A DNA stretch of 64,000 nt from Chara braunii (Eukaryota > Streptophyta > Charophyceae > Charales > Characeae), in assembly GCA_003427395.1 (NCBI GenBank), contig BFEA01000001.1, positions 8,547,847 through 8,611,846 on the forward strand. Direction: 5' to 3'. A program made the position numbers and the translations under genes. Positions 32,840 through 44,164 of the stretch are shown piece after piece. Below the pieces are notes generated by a model. That model ran no database searches. It was given only the letters and a program-made list of their open reading frames with translations, and was not told where the DNA came from. The stretch's first letter is position 1, and every line of letters begins with the position of its first letter.

Positions 32840-33110
32840 CTAGGCTACCAAGTGGCCCGGGGTTCACTTGCCCGGCCGGGCCAAAAAAAAAAAAAAAAAA
32901 AAAGTTTTAAAATTTATTTTTCATTCTAAATTTGGTGAAGAATTGCGATGTGACCCTTACGCAAAAGTTGTTCAGTTTATTTTCCTGCATAACATAGTTT
33001 TTTTTCGGATGTTTTGGATTTTTTTTTTTTTTTTTTTGCTGGGACCTTCCCTGGTCCTTGCACGGGCTGGCCACCCGGGACCCGGGCGACCCGGCTGGTA
33101 GCCTCGCTTG
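32840..33110 (+). repeat. Variable-arm repeat, copy 2 (CCCGGGC arms)
   Basis: The core at 32900-33010 (TCTAAATTTGGTGAAGAATT, then TGTGACCCTTACGCAAAAGT, TTCAGTTTATTTTCCTGCAT) aligns with copies 1 and 3. A and T runs flank it. The arms are made of GGCCCGG, GCCGGGCC and GACCCGGGCGACCCGG words rather than CGTACG. Confidence 0.6.
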
Positions 33111-33515
33111 TCATCCTTTTTCTTTTTGTTTAAGTAGTTTTTTTTTTTTTTTCTTTTTTTTTGTTAATGCTTGTCATACTTCCGCAAGGCCCATGCTGAT
33201 TTTTTTTTTTTTAACAAATTTTATATAAGCCAGGGAACGGGCCTGGTGTCCCTCACAAGTGTTACACAGCGCTCCTCTAGAGCGTAAGGCATCCCGGATC
33301 AGGCTCAAAGAAGTGGCTCCCTACTCTTACCCCTGCCCATGCTGATCTTATCTTCTCTGTGTCTGTTCCAATTGTGACAGATGTCTGGAGAGCGTGATTC
33401 CAGCATTTTGGGATGTCCAGACTTCAAAAATTTTCTTTTTCTTTTTTTTCTTTTTTCTTTTTTTGAAAACCAGGTTCCATTACGACGCATACTGACAAGG
33501 CCACCCACTTGTCCA

Positions 33516-33546
<31 letters not shown>

Positions 33547-33915
33547 CCAGCTCAGTTTGTACACCTCTGAACTGAACTGTTGAAATACTGACCCGAGTTC
33601 AAACTCCTTTCGCAGCAGATGAGCGAAATGGTAATTTGAGGGAAAAACGACGTTCTCTGAAGTATGTATCTGGATTACCTAAGTAGTGGTTCGAGGAAAA
33701 CTCCAGATAAAAACTTTAATCATCAACAGCACCATCCATGAGGACTGCAGGAGGAGAAGAAGAAAGAGAAAGAGAAGAAGAGGAGGAAGAAGAGGAAGAA
33801 AAGAAGAGAAAAAAAAGGAGGAGAAGATGATGACGAGGCAGAGGATGGAAGCGGACAGTACAAAATCCCGGACGCGGCGTATATTTAAAGATATAACATG
33901 TGAAGCAATGGCATG
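33111..33915. other. No gene recognised
   Basis: Several long T runs, a purine-rich AGAAGAAG stretch (33750-33830) and no recognisable gene. Confidence 0.45.
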
Positions 33916-33963
33916 GACCCGACTAGTTTCGGCTCGCCCGCCTACCAGCCTTCTTCAGGGGTC
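33916..33963 (-). ncRNA. Hammerhead-like fold, candidate C
   Basis: The minus strand reads GACCC, CTGAAGA, A, GGCT, a 12-nt loop, AGCC, GAAAC, TAGTC, GGGTC. GACCC/GGGTC gives a 5-bp helix I, extended by GGC/GCC after a small internal loop. GGCT/AGCC gives helix II. ACTAGT gives a minimal helix III ending in a GTC cleavage triplet. Position 7 is A, which hammerheads tolerate. An extra A between A9 and helix II is the main departure from consensus. Confidence 0.45.
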
Positions 33964-34180
33964 TTGCCGTCGCAAAGGCGACGAGATCATAGTAACATGC
34001 GTACTTATACTCTGAAGACTTCTTCAGACAATACTCGTATGCCGCCTTCTTGAGAACGTTGTCCGCAGTCTACCGCATCAGTAGGACAACACATCGACTC
34101 CAGCGGACAATACAATAACCTGAAACTTCAAAGCTCAGCTAGGTTAATTCGACGGTATTGGTTCACAGAAAGGCCGTAGG

Positions 34181-34211
<31 letters not shown>

Positions 34212-35067
34212 CAAAGGACAACAAAAAAAACCGGCAACCGGTTCGAGTCCCAGAAGGGATAAGGAAAGAAAGAAGAAAGAATCGTATTCGCCGAGTGGAC
34301 CGACTACAGTTCAAAAACTACACACCTACTTGCCATGGCATCATGGTCCCCCTTCGTATTCTAAAACCAAGGCCAGAAGTCTTTTTTTTTTCTTTTTTTT
34401 TTTGTCTTTCCTCTCTAAGCTCCGTCTTTCTTCCCAAGTGCACCCCCAGGTCACCCATCCATAGCTTCTCGACTACACACTTGAGCCATCCGTCTTCAAT
34501 CTGGTATGCTATCCGGCCACCCCGCACGGCAGGGCGCACCTTAGGTCCGTAATAGGAAGCCATAGCCCAACCCACCAGCAGGGATTCAGGATGGCACACC
34601 TACTCCTACACACGCACCACCTACAAAGGCTACAAGGGCGCTCAATGCCCTGCATGCTGATGCCTTCGGAGAGTTGTGCTCCTTCCTCGATCCGCAGTAC
34701 CTGGTCTATGGCATCGCGGTGGACACCCCTAGTGGACAGTAATCACAGGCACCAGCACTGGGCTGTGGATACGCAGTCTTGGTTCAAGCACTATCGAACG
34801 AACCTGGTCGACCGGGTACTGCGGATGCTAGGTGTGATCAGGCTCGCGTGCAGTCTACCTGGGATGAAGATTGTGAGAAGACTCACTTCTGTGGGTGAAC
34901 AACACATCGGAGCTTAGCCTAGAGACCCAAGACCCAGTCCCGGGGACCAAGTCCCACTCACCCGATGTGTTGTTGTGTCTTTTGTTCTTTCCTTTGTTTT
35001 CCTTTGTTTTGTTTTTTGTTTTGTGCTGTTGGTTTCGCTCGGTACTGTTTTGCTGTACTACCGGCTG
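33964..35067. other. No gene recognised
   Basis: An A run at 34180-34207 and an inverted pair CAACACATCGG/CCGATGTGTTG at 34897-34970. I looked here for the missing upstream reverse transcriptase of the adjacent chromovirus and did not find it. Confidence 0.45.
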
Positions 35068-36703
35068 TTAGTGCTGATCTATATATAGGATTATTGCCAT
35101 GGCAAAACTCTTTCCGGGTCCGACGCCGACGGACCTGCGGACATTTCCGGAGATGTCGCAGGACAAACGGCGGAGATGGATTGGTGGGTCAGTTTCTGGT
35201 GCGCCCTCTCCGTTTGGCCATCGGTCTGGGGGTGGCGAGCTGAACTGGGCTTGAGAGATGAGCCCCATCGCTTGATGAGCGCCAACCAAAAATCGGACAT
35301 GAACCGAGTGTCGCGGTCGCAGACGATTTCCTTGGGGTAACCCTTGGTTCGAATCCAACCGGCGTAAAGAACCTCGGCGAACTCCGGTGCCTTGGCATGA
35401 TAGCAGCAAGGCAAAAACATGGCAACCTTGGTGAGTAGGTCGACCACCGTGAGAATCCCATCCACTCCGGTCTTGTGCTTGGGGAAGGGGCCGGTAATGT
35501 TCATGGCAATCGCTTCCCTTCGCCGCAAAGGGACCAGTAATGGTCGTAACTCGCTGTACGGACGATGGTTGCGGGATTTGCAGCGTCGGCAAACCTCGCA
35601 TGACTCGCAATAGCGTGTGACATCGCCGAGAAGGCCGATCACTTGCGAAGTCAGCCAATCGTGCGACTGACTCCGAAGTGTCCGGTGGCGGGAGCATCGT
35701 GGAACTCGCCAAGAAGCCGTGTACGCAAGTGAGAATCACTCGGTACGCAAAGAAGGTCCTTCCCCCGTGTGTGGACAGGCAAGTACCCCTCTTGGATCCG
35801 ATAGTGAGAAGGCACTGGATTAGGAGAGGAGCAATTCACGTACTTGTCGCAAAACTCGGGGTCAGCTTGGTAGCCACGGATGCAATTGTCCCGCAGATCG
35901 TTGTCGATCTCAAAGGTTGAATAGACCGCGGTACAATGATCCGGACGCCGTGAAAGAGCATCCGCAAAATGGTTTGACTTCCCCAGAATGTGATCGGGAA
36001 AGAAGTCGGACAGGTCATGAAAATCATCCATCGAGCAATGGTGCTGTTGATGGTGTCTTGGGTCTTGTAAAAGACCAACGGACTATTGTCCGTTACCCAT
36101 CGGAATTGGCTTCGACCAAGGAGGAAGTGGCCCCACCACTTGAGCGCGTGGATGAAGGCGAGGAACTCCTTCTTGCATGCATCGTCAATGGAGTGCACAA
36201 CAGGCACTTTCTTGCTGGAATACTCGACCGGGTGCCAGTCCACGCCATCGTGTTGCTCGAGGACGGCACCAATGCCATAGCTGGACGCATCCGTAGTGAC
36301 GCGCGTAGGCAAAAGCGGTTGTACATGTGCAAGACCTCCGCAAATAATAGCACGGCTTTGAGAGCCAAAAATGATTCACACGCCTCCTCTCCGAGGTCAA
36401 ACGGCCGATCCTCGCATTGAAGCTTGGTCAAGTGGACCGTGATCTTCGAGTAGCCTTTGATAAAACGCTGGTAGTAGCCGGCGAGGCCAAGGAATGAACG
36501 GACATCCGTGATGTTCCGTGGCTCCGACCACTCTTGGATGGCTTGAATCTTGTCCGATAGCGGACTGATGCCTTTCGGTGTGACAAAATGACCCAAGTAT
36601 TCCAGCTCTTGTCGGACAAATTCGGACTTGTCGTGGTTGGCCTTATACTTGGCGCATCGGAGCGTCTCCAACACTCGTCGAAGGTGCTCAAGATGACTCC
36701 TCC
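35068..36703 (-). pseudogene. Ty3/gypsy chromovirus pol: RT thumb, RNase H, integrase core (inverted segment)
   Basis: Read on the minus strand from 36703, the segment encodes HLEHLRRVLETLRCAKYKAN and SFLGLAGYYQRFIKGYS, the RT region just after YxDD. RNase H follows, with TTDASSYGIGAVL, KKEFLAFIHALKWW and WVTDNSPLV supplying the acidic residues. Next come the integrase H2C2 finger (FHDAPATGHFGVSRT; YCESCEVCRRCK) and core (VVDLLTK; CDRDTRFMSDFW; HPQTDGQTERAHQ). Frameshifts separate these parts. RT palm, protease and gag are absent. The strand is opposite to the C-terminal integrase part that begins at 36.7 kb. Confidence 0.9.
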
Positions 36704-37405
36704 ATCCACCTGGCTATTGGGATGTTGCCCTTCGAATTTGAGCACGGCTCGCCGGTCACTTCTCTGTTGGACACCGTTATTCCACGAGCTGTCGAGAGCG
36801 ACGACCATCTTTTTTTCTTATGTCGGATGCAAGAACTTCTTGTCAAGGCACACGATCAGATGGGTAAGACGCAGCAACGCATGAGCCAGCAGGCCAATCA
36901 CCAGCGTCTCCCTTGCCCATTCCCCGCCGCGACGGTCACCTCGTTTGGGTTTCCGCCGCAAAATTCAGCCTTGAACAAGACATCTCTCGCAAGCTCCTCC
37001 CGAAATGGATGGGGCCCTGGCTGATCGTGGCACCCCCTGGAGATGCACCCGAAGGACCTTCCTTCATCATTCAGGTGCCCGCCCACCTGCCCGTCTACCC
37101 GGTCTTTCATTGCTCCAAGTTGGCTCTTTACACGCCAACTGACCATGACGATTTTTCCGGGCGACGATCGCAAGACCCACCCTCGATGGATGGTTTTTAA
37201 GAGGTCAGCGATATCATCTCTCAACGCCACTACGACAACAGGGCGACCGAATACTTGGTCCATTTTGCATACTGCACACACTGAGCTGACCGTTGGTTGA
37301 CCCATGCGGAACTTCAAGCAACAGCTCCAGACGTTCTCGCAAGCTACGAACGCAAGATGCAAGGCAAGCGGGTCTCTTCGGCTCCACGCCGCACCCGCGT
37401 CTAGG
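36690..37405 (+). pseudogene. Ty3/gypsy chromovirus pol: integrase C-terminus and chromodomain
   Basis: The plus strand begins SSIHLAIGMLPFEFEHG, the segment that normally follows the integrase core. It continues with AHDQMGKTQQRMSQQANHQ, then GHLVWVSAAKFSLEQDISRK and LLPKWMGPWLIV, then HLPVYPVFHCSKLALYTP. After one stop (about 37198), EVSDIISQRHYDNRATEYLV and HFAYCTH look like a chromodomain. One frameshift lies near 36915. The adjacent polypurine tract and LTR are on the same strand. Confidence 0.85.
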
Positions 37406-37453
37406 TTCCACCTTCAGATCGTCAGCTTCGCCCTCGCCCCGGCTTGAATTCAT

Positions 37454-37466
37454 AAGGAGGGGGGGG
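37454..37466 (+). promoter_or_regulatory. Polypurine tract of the chromovirus
   Basis: AAGGAGGGGGGGG directly precedes TGTTACATG, the expected start of the 3' LTR. This is the plus-strand priming site for retrotransposon replication. Confidence 0.7.
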
Positions 37467-39299
37467 TGTTACATGCCGTGCCTGCACACGAGGGCCATTT
37501 TCCAGGCCTTGCGTCCCTCCGACTGAAAGCCTGAAATTCAGGCTGAAAGCCTGAAATTCAGGCTGAAAGCCTGAAAACCAAGGCCTACAAGCCCCGTGTC
37601 TGTTCAACTCGAAAGACTGAAAAACAGGGGCCTATAGACCCTGTGTTGTTTCAGACTAAAAATGGCAGTAGCCTTTTTAGCCTGAAACGAAGGGTCATTT
37701 TCGGTCTTTCATCAGATTGACCTGCCTTGAAACTCAGACACCAAACCAAGGTTTAAGGAATAGGCTATTTTTGGCCTGTTCCCATGACAGCTGCAACGCC
37801 AGGTTTGGCATTGGCAAGAGCAGCCTCTTGGACTGCCCGCCTTGCAACTGCAGGCAGTCGGAGGGAGTCAGGAGGCAGGCCGAGGTAGTACATAGGGACT
37901 TCCCATGCACTTCACTGGTAGGCAGGAGGCAGTCAGTAGTCTTCAGGATTCCGCAGCAACACTCTGGAGGAGCATTGCAGAAGTAGTAATAGCGTTAGCA
38001 GTAGTCTTCAACGTTGGGCGCTAGCGTTAGTTGTAGTCTTCAGCGTTGGGCGCCATAACTAGAGTAGTACTATACGGAGAGAGATTGGGCGGAGGCCAGA
38101 GGGACTTACCTGCAGCGCCATTGCTCCAGCTTCGTCTTCGAGGTACCTGCAACACAACGCCATCTTCACAGGTTAGTTCCTGGCACATGAGAGAGAGAGT
38201 TCTTCTTTTTCCTCTACTAAGTCCACCATCTCCTTCTCACCCTCTTGCTATCTGACTTCACTGCATCAGCAGACTACGAGAGAGAGGGAGAGAGAGCTTG
38301 GTGACATTGGATCCAGACTCGACATGGGACTTCAGACATTTTGAAGAGCGATTATTTGGGACTTGTAACGAAACTTGGTGTTGACGACTTTCCCATCTCC
38401 CCCTTCCTCTTCTTTTTCTGATCCCCTCCTCTTGGTCTGTGTATGTCAGGACTTGGCGCCTTTTTTCTATGTATAGCGCCAGGCCCCTTCACACCTTGTG
38501 ATGAGTATGATGTATGTTTGGTCTACATTGAAACATTGAGTGGGTTAATCATTAGACTAAGTATTCTAGCATTCTGCTTCGCTATCTTGTACTACGTGAA
38601 GGAGGTTAGTCCCAGTCATGTCAGGACTTGTATCTACAGTCTTCCCTGAGCTATAAAGCACCATGTTTGTATGTATCGGAATGTACATTGCTTGTTGAGA
38701 TTTCACTTTCACTGCATTGTCCATTTAGTCTTTTTTATCACATTGCGGATCCTCGGTTTATATGTACATCACCCAACTGGGCATATAACAGTTGGACTAG
38801 TACAAGGGTTGACGAAGGTTGTTCTCCCCTTCATGAGACCACGTGGCGGCGGTTGAAACCGGTCGGGGTGCTATACCCGTGGGGTTACAAGTTTGTACAT
38901 AGAAATATATTGTTCAGATTTTTCAGATTTGCGGTTCGGAGAGTCTTGAATTTTGTGCGTGTGTATGCTTGCATGTCATGTACATGTGATCTGATAAACA
39001 TCACCTTAGGAAGTAATCAACCTACTGAAGGCACATGTGAACCTAATCAGAAATAATGGCTGGGTGTGTATGAGCATGATTTCTTTTTGTACTACGACTT
39101 TGACTTTTGAGTTCTGTGACAGAGATTCAGTATATGCAGTAGCTGACACGACTGGACCTTTTCTCGAAGCACGTGTAAGGTGTGGTACCTGGTTGTTGGA
39201 GGGTTGGACGACATTTCTTTCTTTTTGCGCGACCGTTAGAAGTAATGGGGAGCTCGGGCCGACGAGACTATGGCAACACATACCCAATAAAAGCTGTTA
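37467..39299 (+). repeat. 3' LTR of the chromovirus (right end uncertain)
   Basis: The LTR starts TGTTACATGCC after the polypurine tract. It contains tandem GACTGAAAGCCTGAAATTCA-type units (37518-37580). Candidate right ends are GGGGTTACA at 38889 and AAAGCTGTTACA at 39300, the latter preceded by AATAAA. No second LTR is in the window to decide between them. The frames inside have no recognisable domains. Confidence 0.45.
38826..38868 (+). ncRNA. Degenerate hammerhead-like motif in the LTR, candidate D
   Basis: CCCC, TTCATGA, GACC, a 10-nt loop, GGTT, GAAACCGGTC, GGGG. Helix I (CCCC/GGGG), helix II (GACC/GGTT) and a minimal helix III (ACCGGT) with GTC are in hammerhead order. The core has TTCATGA instead of CTGANGA, so it is unlikely to be active. 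Confidence 0.25.
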
Positions 39300-39519
39300 C
39301 AATCATTAATAATAAAATGACCACTCCAAGACACCACACTAATTCTCGTGGACTGGCATAACTCCCATAATAAAGACCACGAAAAATATGAAGATAAACC
39401 ACAATAAAGAATAGAGTGAAACTTTCACACCCTTGGTGATTACTCAAGTCCTCTCCGAACCGTACAACGGTACAACTCGGCTGCGAGGCCGCGATCATGA
39501 AAAAACAAAAAACAAAAAA

Positions 39520-39930
39520 ATATGAAAAATCTGAAAAAACTATATGTTATGCCAAAAAATAAAGTGAACAACATTTGTCTTGGGGTCATATCAAAATTCG
39601 TTACCAAATTTGAGATAAAAATCAAACAAAATCCTTTATTTTTCTTACTAAAGAATAAAGTGAAGAACCTTTGCTGGAGGGATCTCTGTTTTTTATTTTT
39701 TTTTAATTAAAAAAAATTCAAACAATAAAATTAAAAATATACGGTTGTAGAGCACACAAAAACCTACAACCCCATATATATATACATATATTTTGCCTAT
39801 TATCCTATGATTTAAAAATGTCAGGGTTTTTCGACCGCACTTGGCCTCGGGCGGCGCCCGCTGCGGTCGGGATGCCGACCTCGTGCGGTCAAATGACCCG
39901 TGGTCACGACCGCGGGTGATATATAGATAG
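39520..39930 (-). repeat. Variable-arm repeat, copy 3 (GACCGC arm)
   Basis: The minus-strand core (about 39640-39536) reads ATCTCAAATTTGGTAACGAA, then TTTTGATATGACCCCAAGAC and GTTGTTCACTTTATTTTTTG, close to copies 1 and 2. The right arm at 39825-39925 is built of CGACCGC, GCGGTC and CGGGCGGCGCCCG words. The left side (39460-39500) has CCGTACAACGGTAC. Confidence 0.55.
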
Positions 39931-39948
39931 CAACAAGAAATCACGATA

Positions 39949-42900
39949 ATGCAAAACCTCATGGACGCCGAACATAAACAATTTTCGCGAGGGCAGGAAC
40001 CAACCTCCGACGAATTACAAGCCCAAATATTAGATTTAAAAACTCAGTTTTTTAAGCACACACAATATCGATGGCAGGGAGCCCAGATAAGGGGAAGGCT
40101 ATCTAGATTCTCAACCGAAAGAGTGATGAATGCTCACTTCTTCAGCCTAGCTAGGCCTCGTTTCAAAAGGACAACGATCGAGGCGCTCTATGAACCAAAA
40201 GCCATGGAGTCGTATCCGACCGTGTTCATGGCGCGTTGTAACATATGACTTCTACATACCTTTTCACCTCGCACGTTGACATATCAGACCCACGACACCA
40301 CAATCGTCAACTAAAATAATTTTGGAACCAGTAAATAAGTCATTTACACCGGAACATCGTGATTCTTTAGAGGCCCTGATCTCCAAGCAGGAAATCTGGA
40401 CCGCCCTTCTGCAACTGAAGGAGGATAAGGCACCAGGGATTGATAGCTTCCCCAAAGAATTTTCGGAGACCACATGGGACTTCCTGAGTCAGGATATCAT
40501 GGACTTCTATAAAGAAGTATGGCTCACGGGCGAGATGGGTGAAAGGGTGAGGCAAGGAGTATTGACCCTCCTTTATAAAAAGGGGGATAAATTAGATATT
40601 AGAAACTACCGTCTTATCACACTTGTCACAGTAATATACAAAATATTGTCAAAAGCCTTAGCTAACAGAATGATCCCTGTAATGGAAGACATCATTCATC
40701 CCTCTCAAACCGACTTTATGGAGAACAGGAATATACAAGAGAATATTCTTTTAATCCATGAGGTACTCCAGCTCACGAGACACTTTCGTCAGAACACAAC
40801 ATTGATCTTTATCGACTTTGAAAAGGCTTACGATCACGTGGACTGGTTGTTCTTAAATAAATGTCTGAAAAAAATGAATTTCGGACTGGATTTCAGACGT
40901 TGGGTTTAGATTTTGCATCGGAATGCAACCACCTGCATTCCAGTTAATGGGTGCATGACACCACCCCTACGCCTGGATCGTTCGGTCCGCCAGGGGGAAC
41001 CAATTGCCCCCTTCCTTTTTTTGGTCATCATGGAAACATTTGTCGCCAACCTCCGGGCAAACAAGAACATTACCAGAATCCGAGTCATGCACATCCCGGA
41101 GGAGGCAATCCCAGTGTGCTCCCTTTTTGCGGATGACCTCACTATCTTGGCAGAGGCCACACACAACAACATGAAGAAAATCCAGCAAATGGTGAAAAGG
41201 TTTGTTAAGGTTTCCGACATGACAGTCAACTGGGGAAGCAAAACTCAAGGATGGTGGGACAACCCCCCGAGTCACCACGTATTAAATGGATGCCTTTAGA
41301 GACCCCAGTAAGAATTTTTGGGGTTTCCATGACCTCCGAGGGACGCCCACCAATCAACGATGAATGGATTAGCGCCCCGACACGACAAAAAATAGATAAC
41401 TGGAGAAATAAGCAAGCAAAACAACCTTAAGAAGCTTAAAGAGAAAGGGGGCAGCTTTTCTGTGAAGGGGGGACGACAAGCAAAACAACGTGATCAACCA
41501 TGTAGCGTGGGATTCTATTATCCAACCTAAGGCAGGGGGAGGCTTAGGAATAATCGACCCAACCACGCAAGTGCAAGCACTACAACTAAAATGGATTGAA
41601 AAGCTAATTTTCACCCCCCAGTGTCCGTGGTGTGCATTGGCTCTGGAACATCTAGCCCGACTGGCCCCAGAAGCCCCCCAAACTATCCACCCGCTGATAT
41701 GGCTGGAGGAGCGATTCCGGACAATCCCGCGCAAGCTCCCCCGAGGAAGGGAGGGGCTGGACGGAGGCGACCAGATTCAGGACAACTTCTGGCCATCCTT
41801 GCTGGAGACTTGGCGCAAACTCCCGCTCCTAGACAGAATCTATCCTGACTGCTGGGAGGAAGTCTACCGGCAACCCCTGTTTGGAAACCGATGGGTGACC
41901 AACTTGAGTGGTTGTACCATGATAAGCTCACCCTTGCCTTGGAAAAGTTGGGTAAAGAGAGGGGTGCACAGGGTCGGGGATCTCCGGGACAATGACAGAA
42001 GGGATTGGAAAACAGGAAACCAAATGCAAGGAATCCTACGATACTGCCACCACGTAGAGGAACATTTGGATAACATGATTGAAGCTATCCCGCTGACATG
42101 GTATCAAATTCTTAAACAAGGCCCCTCCTTAAAAGAAGGCGACTGGGTAGCAAGCACGGAGTCTCCTCAAAGGATAGGTCAGATACACATGGTTTCACCC
42201 CAGACTGTCCTGGTTGAACACTACACAATCGCTAAAACTGACACCCTCCAAGGTAGCAGAGCCCCCCTCGAATGGAAAGAGAGAGCATCTGTGTATCGAG
42301 TCAGAGTTTTAGAAGAGCAAGGACAGAGGGTGGTGTTCCAGCCCTTCAAATCAATCCCGGACCTGGCTCTCGACCCAGCAGAATGGACTTGAGGCCCCAA
42401 AGCAGGTCACGTTAGCCTACACCAGTTGTCGGTCAAATCAGCCTATAAAATGCTTAGACCCAAAAGATGGTTGAGAGACATAGTTAACGACAAATGGGTC
42501 AGACACCTAAATGTGGATCACCCCCTTCTGACTCCAATTAAATGGTTCCAAGAACAGAAAGCAAAATCCATGAAAATCACTTCCCTGCAGTGGCAGATCG
42601 CCCACCGCTGTCTGCCAACGACTGACTGGCTGACTGACCGTACTAATTTAGAACAAAAAGGTTTGCTGCTTTCGTGGTGCCAACGGTGTCAGAGCCTTTT
42701 CCCTTTCTACAAGAAGGCGGAAACCATCGAACACATCTTCATGCAATGCCCAATCGCTCAATTTATATGGAGATGGTGGGATCACATATGGAGAAAGATG
42801 GAATCTTAAACTCCCTGGCCGTGGTCTTGGCAAGCCATTGGCCACAGGCAGAAGCAGTCACGACCTCCGTAAAGAATATGTACAAACTTGGAAGGAGAGC

Positions 42901-43810
42901 GGTGATCTGGGCACTTTGGTGGCAAAGATGCACGCTGGCTATGGAAAAGGTGAGAGTAGAGGAGCCGGAAATCACCGAACGGATTCAGCAGCAGGTACAT
43001 TTCGAACTCACACAAAGGTGGTTAGACACAAAAGCACAATTAGACCTCTTTAAACAAGTAGGAAATGTTAGGAGACGGATCACAACATTTTGCACAGATT
43101 GGGTGGGAGGGGAGATAAGGATGGCTTGCAAAAGTAGAATGGAGCGGAGACGGGGGAGAGGGACAGAGGGACTTGGAAGAGATGAGAGACTATCGCCTAA
43201 GCTTCAAAGACTGGACAAACATAGAACCCTCATTCCCACTTTGCCCCCCTGCTGATTTTCCAAACCCTTTCCCGCCCCATGCCATTTCCCTGGCAGAGAT
43301 CCTGTCCTAAATGATAAAATCCTATAACCCAGTCTTCCTCACATCTCTTACTCAAACAAGGAATTCCTCCCTGGAGCCCCCCAGGGAGGTTTCTGCTAAC
43401 AACATTTTCTCCTTTTCTTTTCGCTGCTTAGTGATTCCCCCCTTCTACGGATTGGGGCAGTCAATGCTGGCATCCTGAGCACCCTAAACAAGAAAGTATG
43501 GGGGACTGGGAGGGGGAGGGAGGATCTAGTGTGTATCAGTAGGTATCCGGCGCCAGGTTCAGGGTGAAGAGGTTCCCCCTTCCTTGTCCCTAGCTCAGTC
43601 AATCCCCTGGATCCCAGGGTAATCAATGCTGGCAGGGACCCCCCCGTGACCGTTTTTCTTCTGATGTACTCCATGTCCAATCTGTATATGGGACGCTGGA
43701 CCCGTTTTCCAGCAGGTGATGCTCCCCACCAATAGACGAAGCCTCTCCCCAGGTGCTAGTGGCATCTGCTCTTATCAACACCACTAACACTGGCGGGGGG
43801 ATGTTCCTTC

Positions 43811-43834
<24 letters not shown>
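39949..43834 (+). pseudogene. 5'-truncated L1-type LINE with RT and poly(A) tail
   Basis: The pre-RT region (39949-40248) is followed by RT (40322-41240): KEDKAPGIDSFPKEF, GVLTLLYKKGDKLDIRNYR, HPSQTDFMENRNIQENI, FIDFEKAYDHVDW, SVRQGEPIAPFLF and the catalytic FADDLTI. The C-terminal part (41490-42809) ends in a Cys/His knuckle (WQIAHRCLP, WCQRCQS, TIEHIFMQCP) and a tail with IWALWWQRCTLAMEKV. Single stops or shifts occur near 40907, 41290, 42390 and 42807. The 3' UTR contains GGGACGCTGGACCCG near 43691, and the poly(A) is at 43810-43834. The endonuclease is missing, consistent with 5' truncation. Confidence 0.9.
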
Positions 43835-43841
<7 letters not shown>

Positions 43842-44164
43842 GGAGTGAAACTCGTTTTGACAATTATAAACCCCAAGTTAGCAAAAGTCGAGCACTAGCC
43901 CTCCGTAGGAAAGTGGTAGGGTAGTCTGATGAATGCAATAGCCTCACATACATTCCAATTACAAACACGTGTTTTTTCCACAGTATATGGAAACTAGCAG
44001 GGTAGCCCGCAAAAATTAGTGAGCGTGGTCCGATTTTCTTTTAGACTTTGCGGCCTAGAAAATCTGAGAGGTCTTTCTTTCGGACTTTTCGGCACACAAA
44101 TTAGCGTCAAAATACACTTGACAAGTCCAAAATGGAACAAATTTGACAACTTCGGAAAATCTCG
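43835..44164. other. No gene recognised
   Basis: Sequence between the LINE tail and the long retroposon. Nothing identifiable. Confidence 0.45.

Noticed and set aside
39079-39299. Frames in the right part of the chromovirus LTR
   Set aside because: No domain; position between candidate LTR ends makes coding unlikely.
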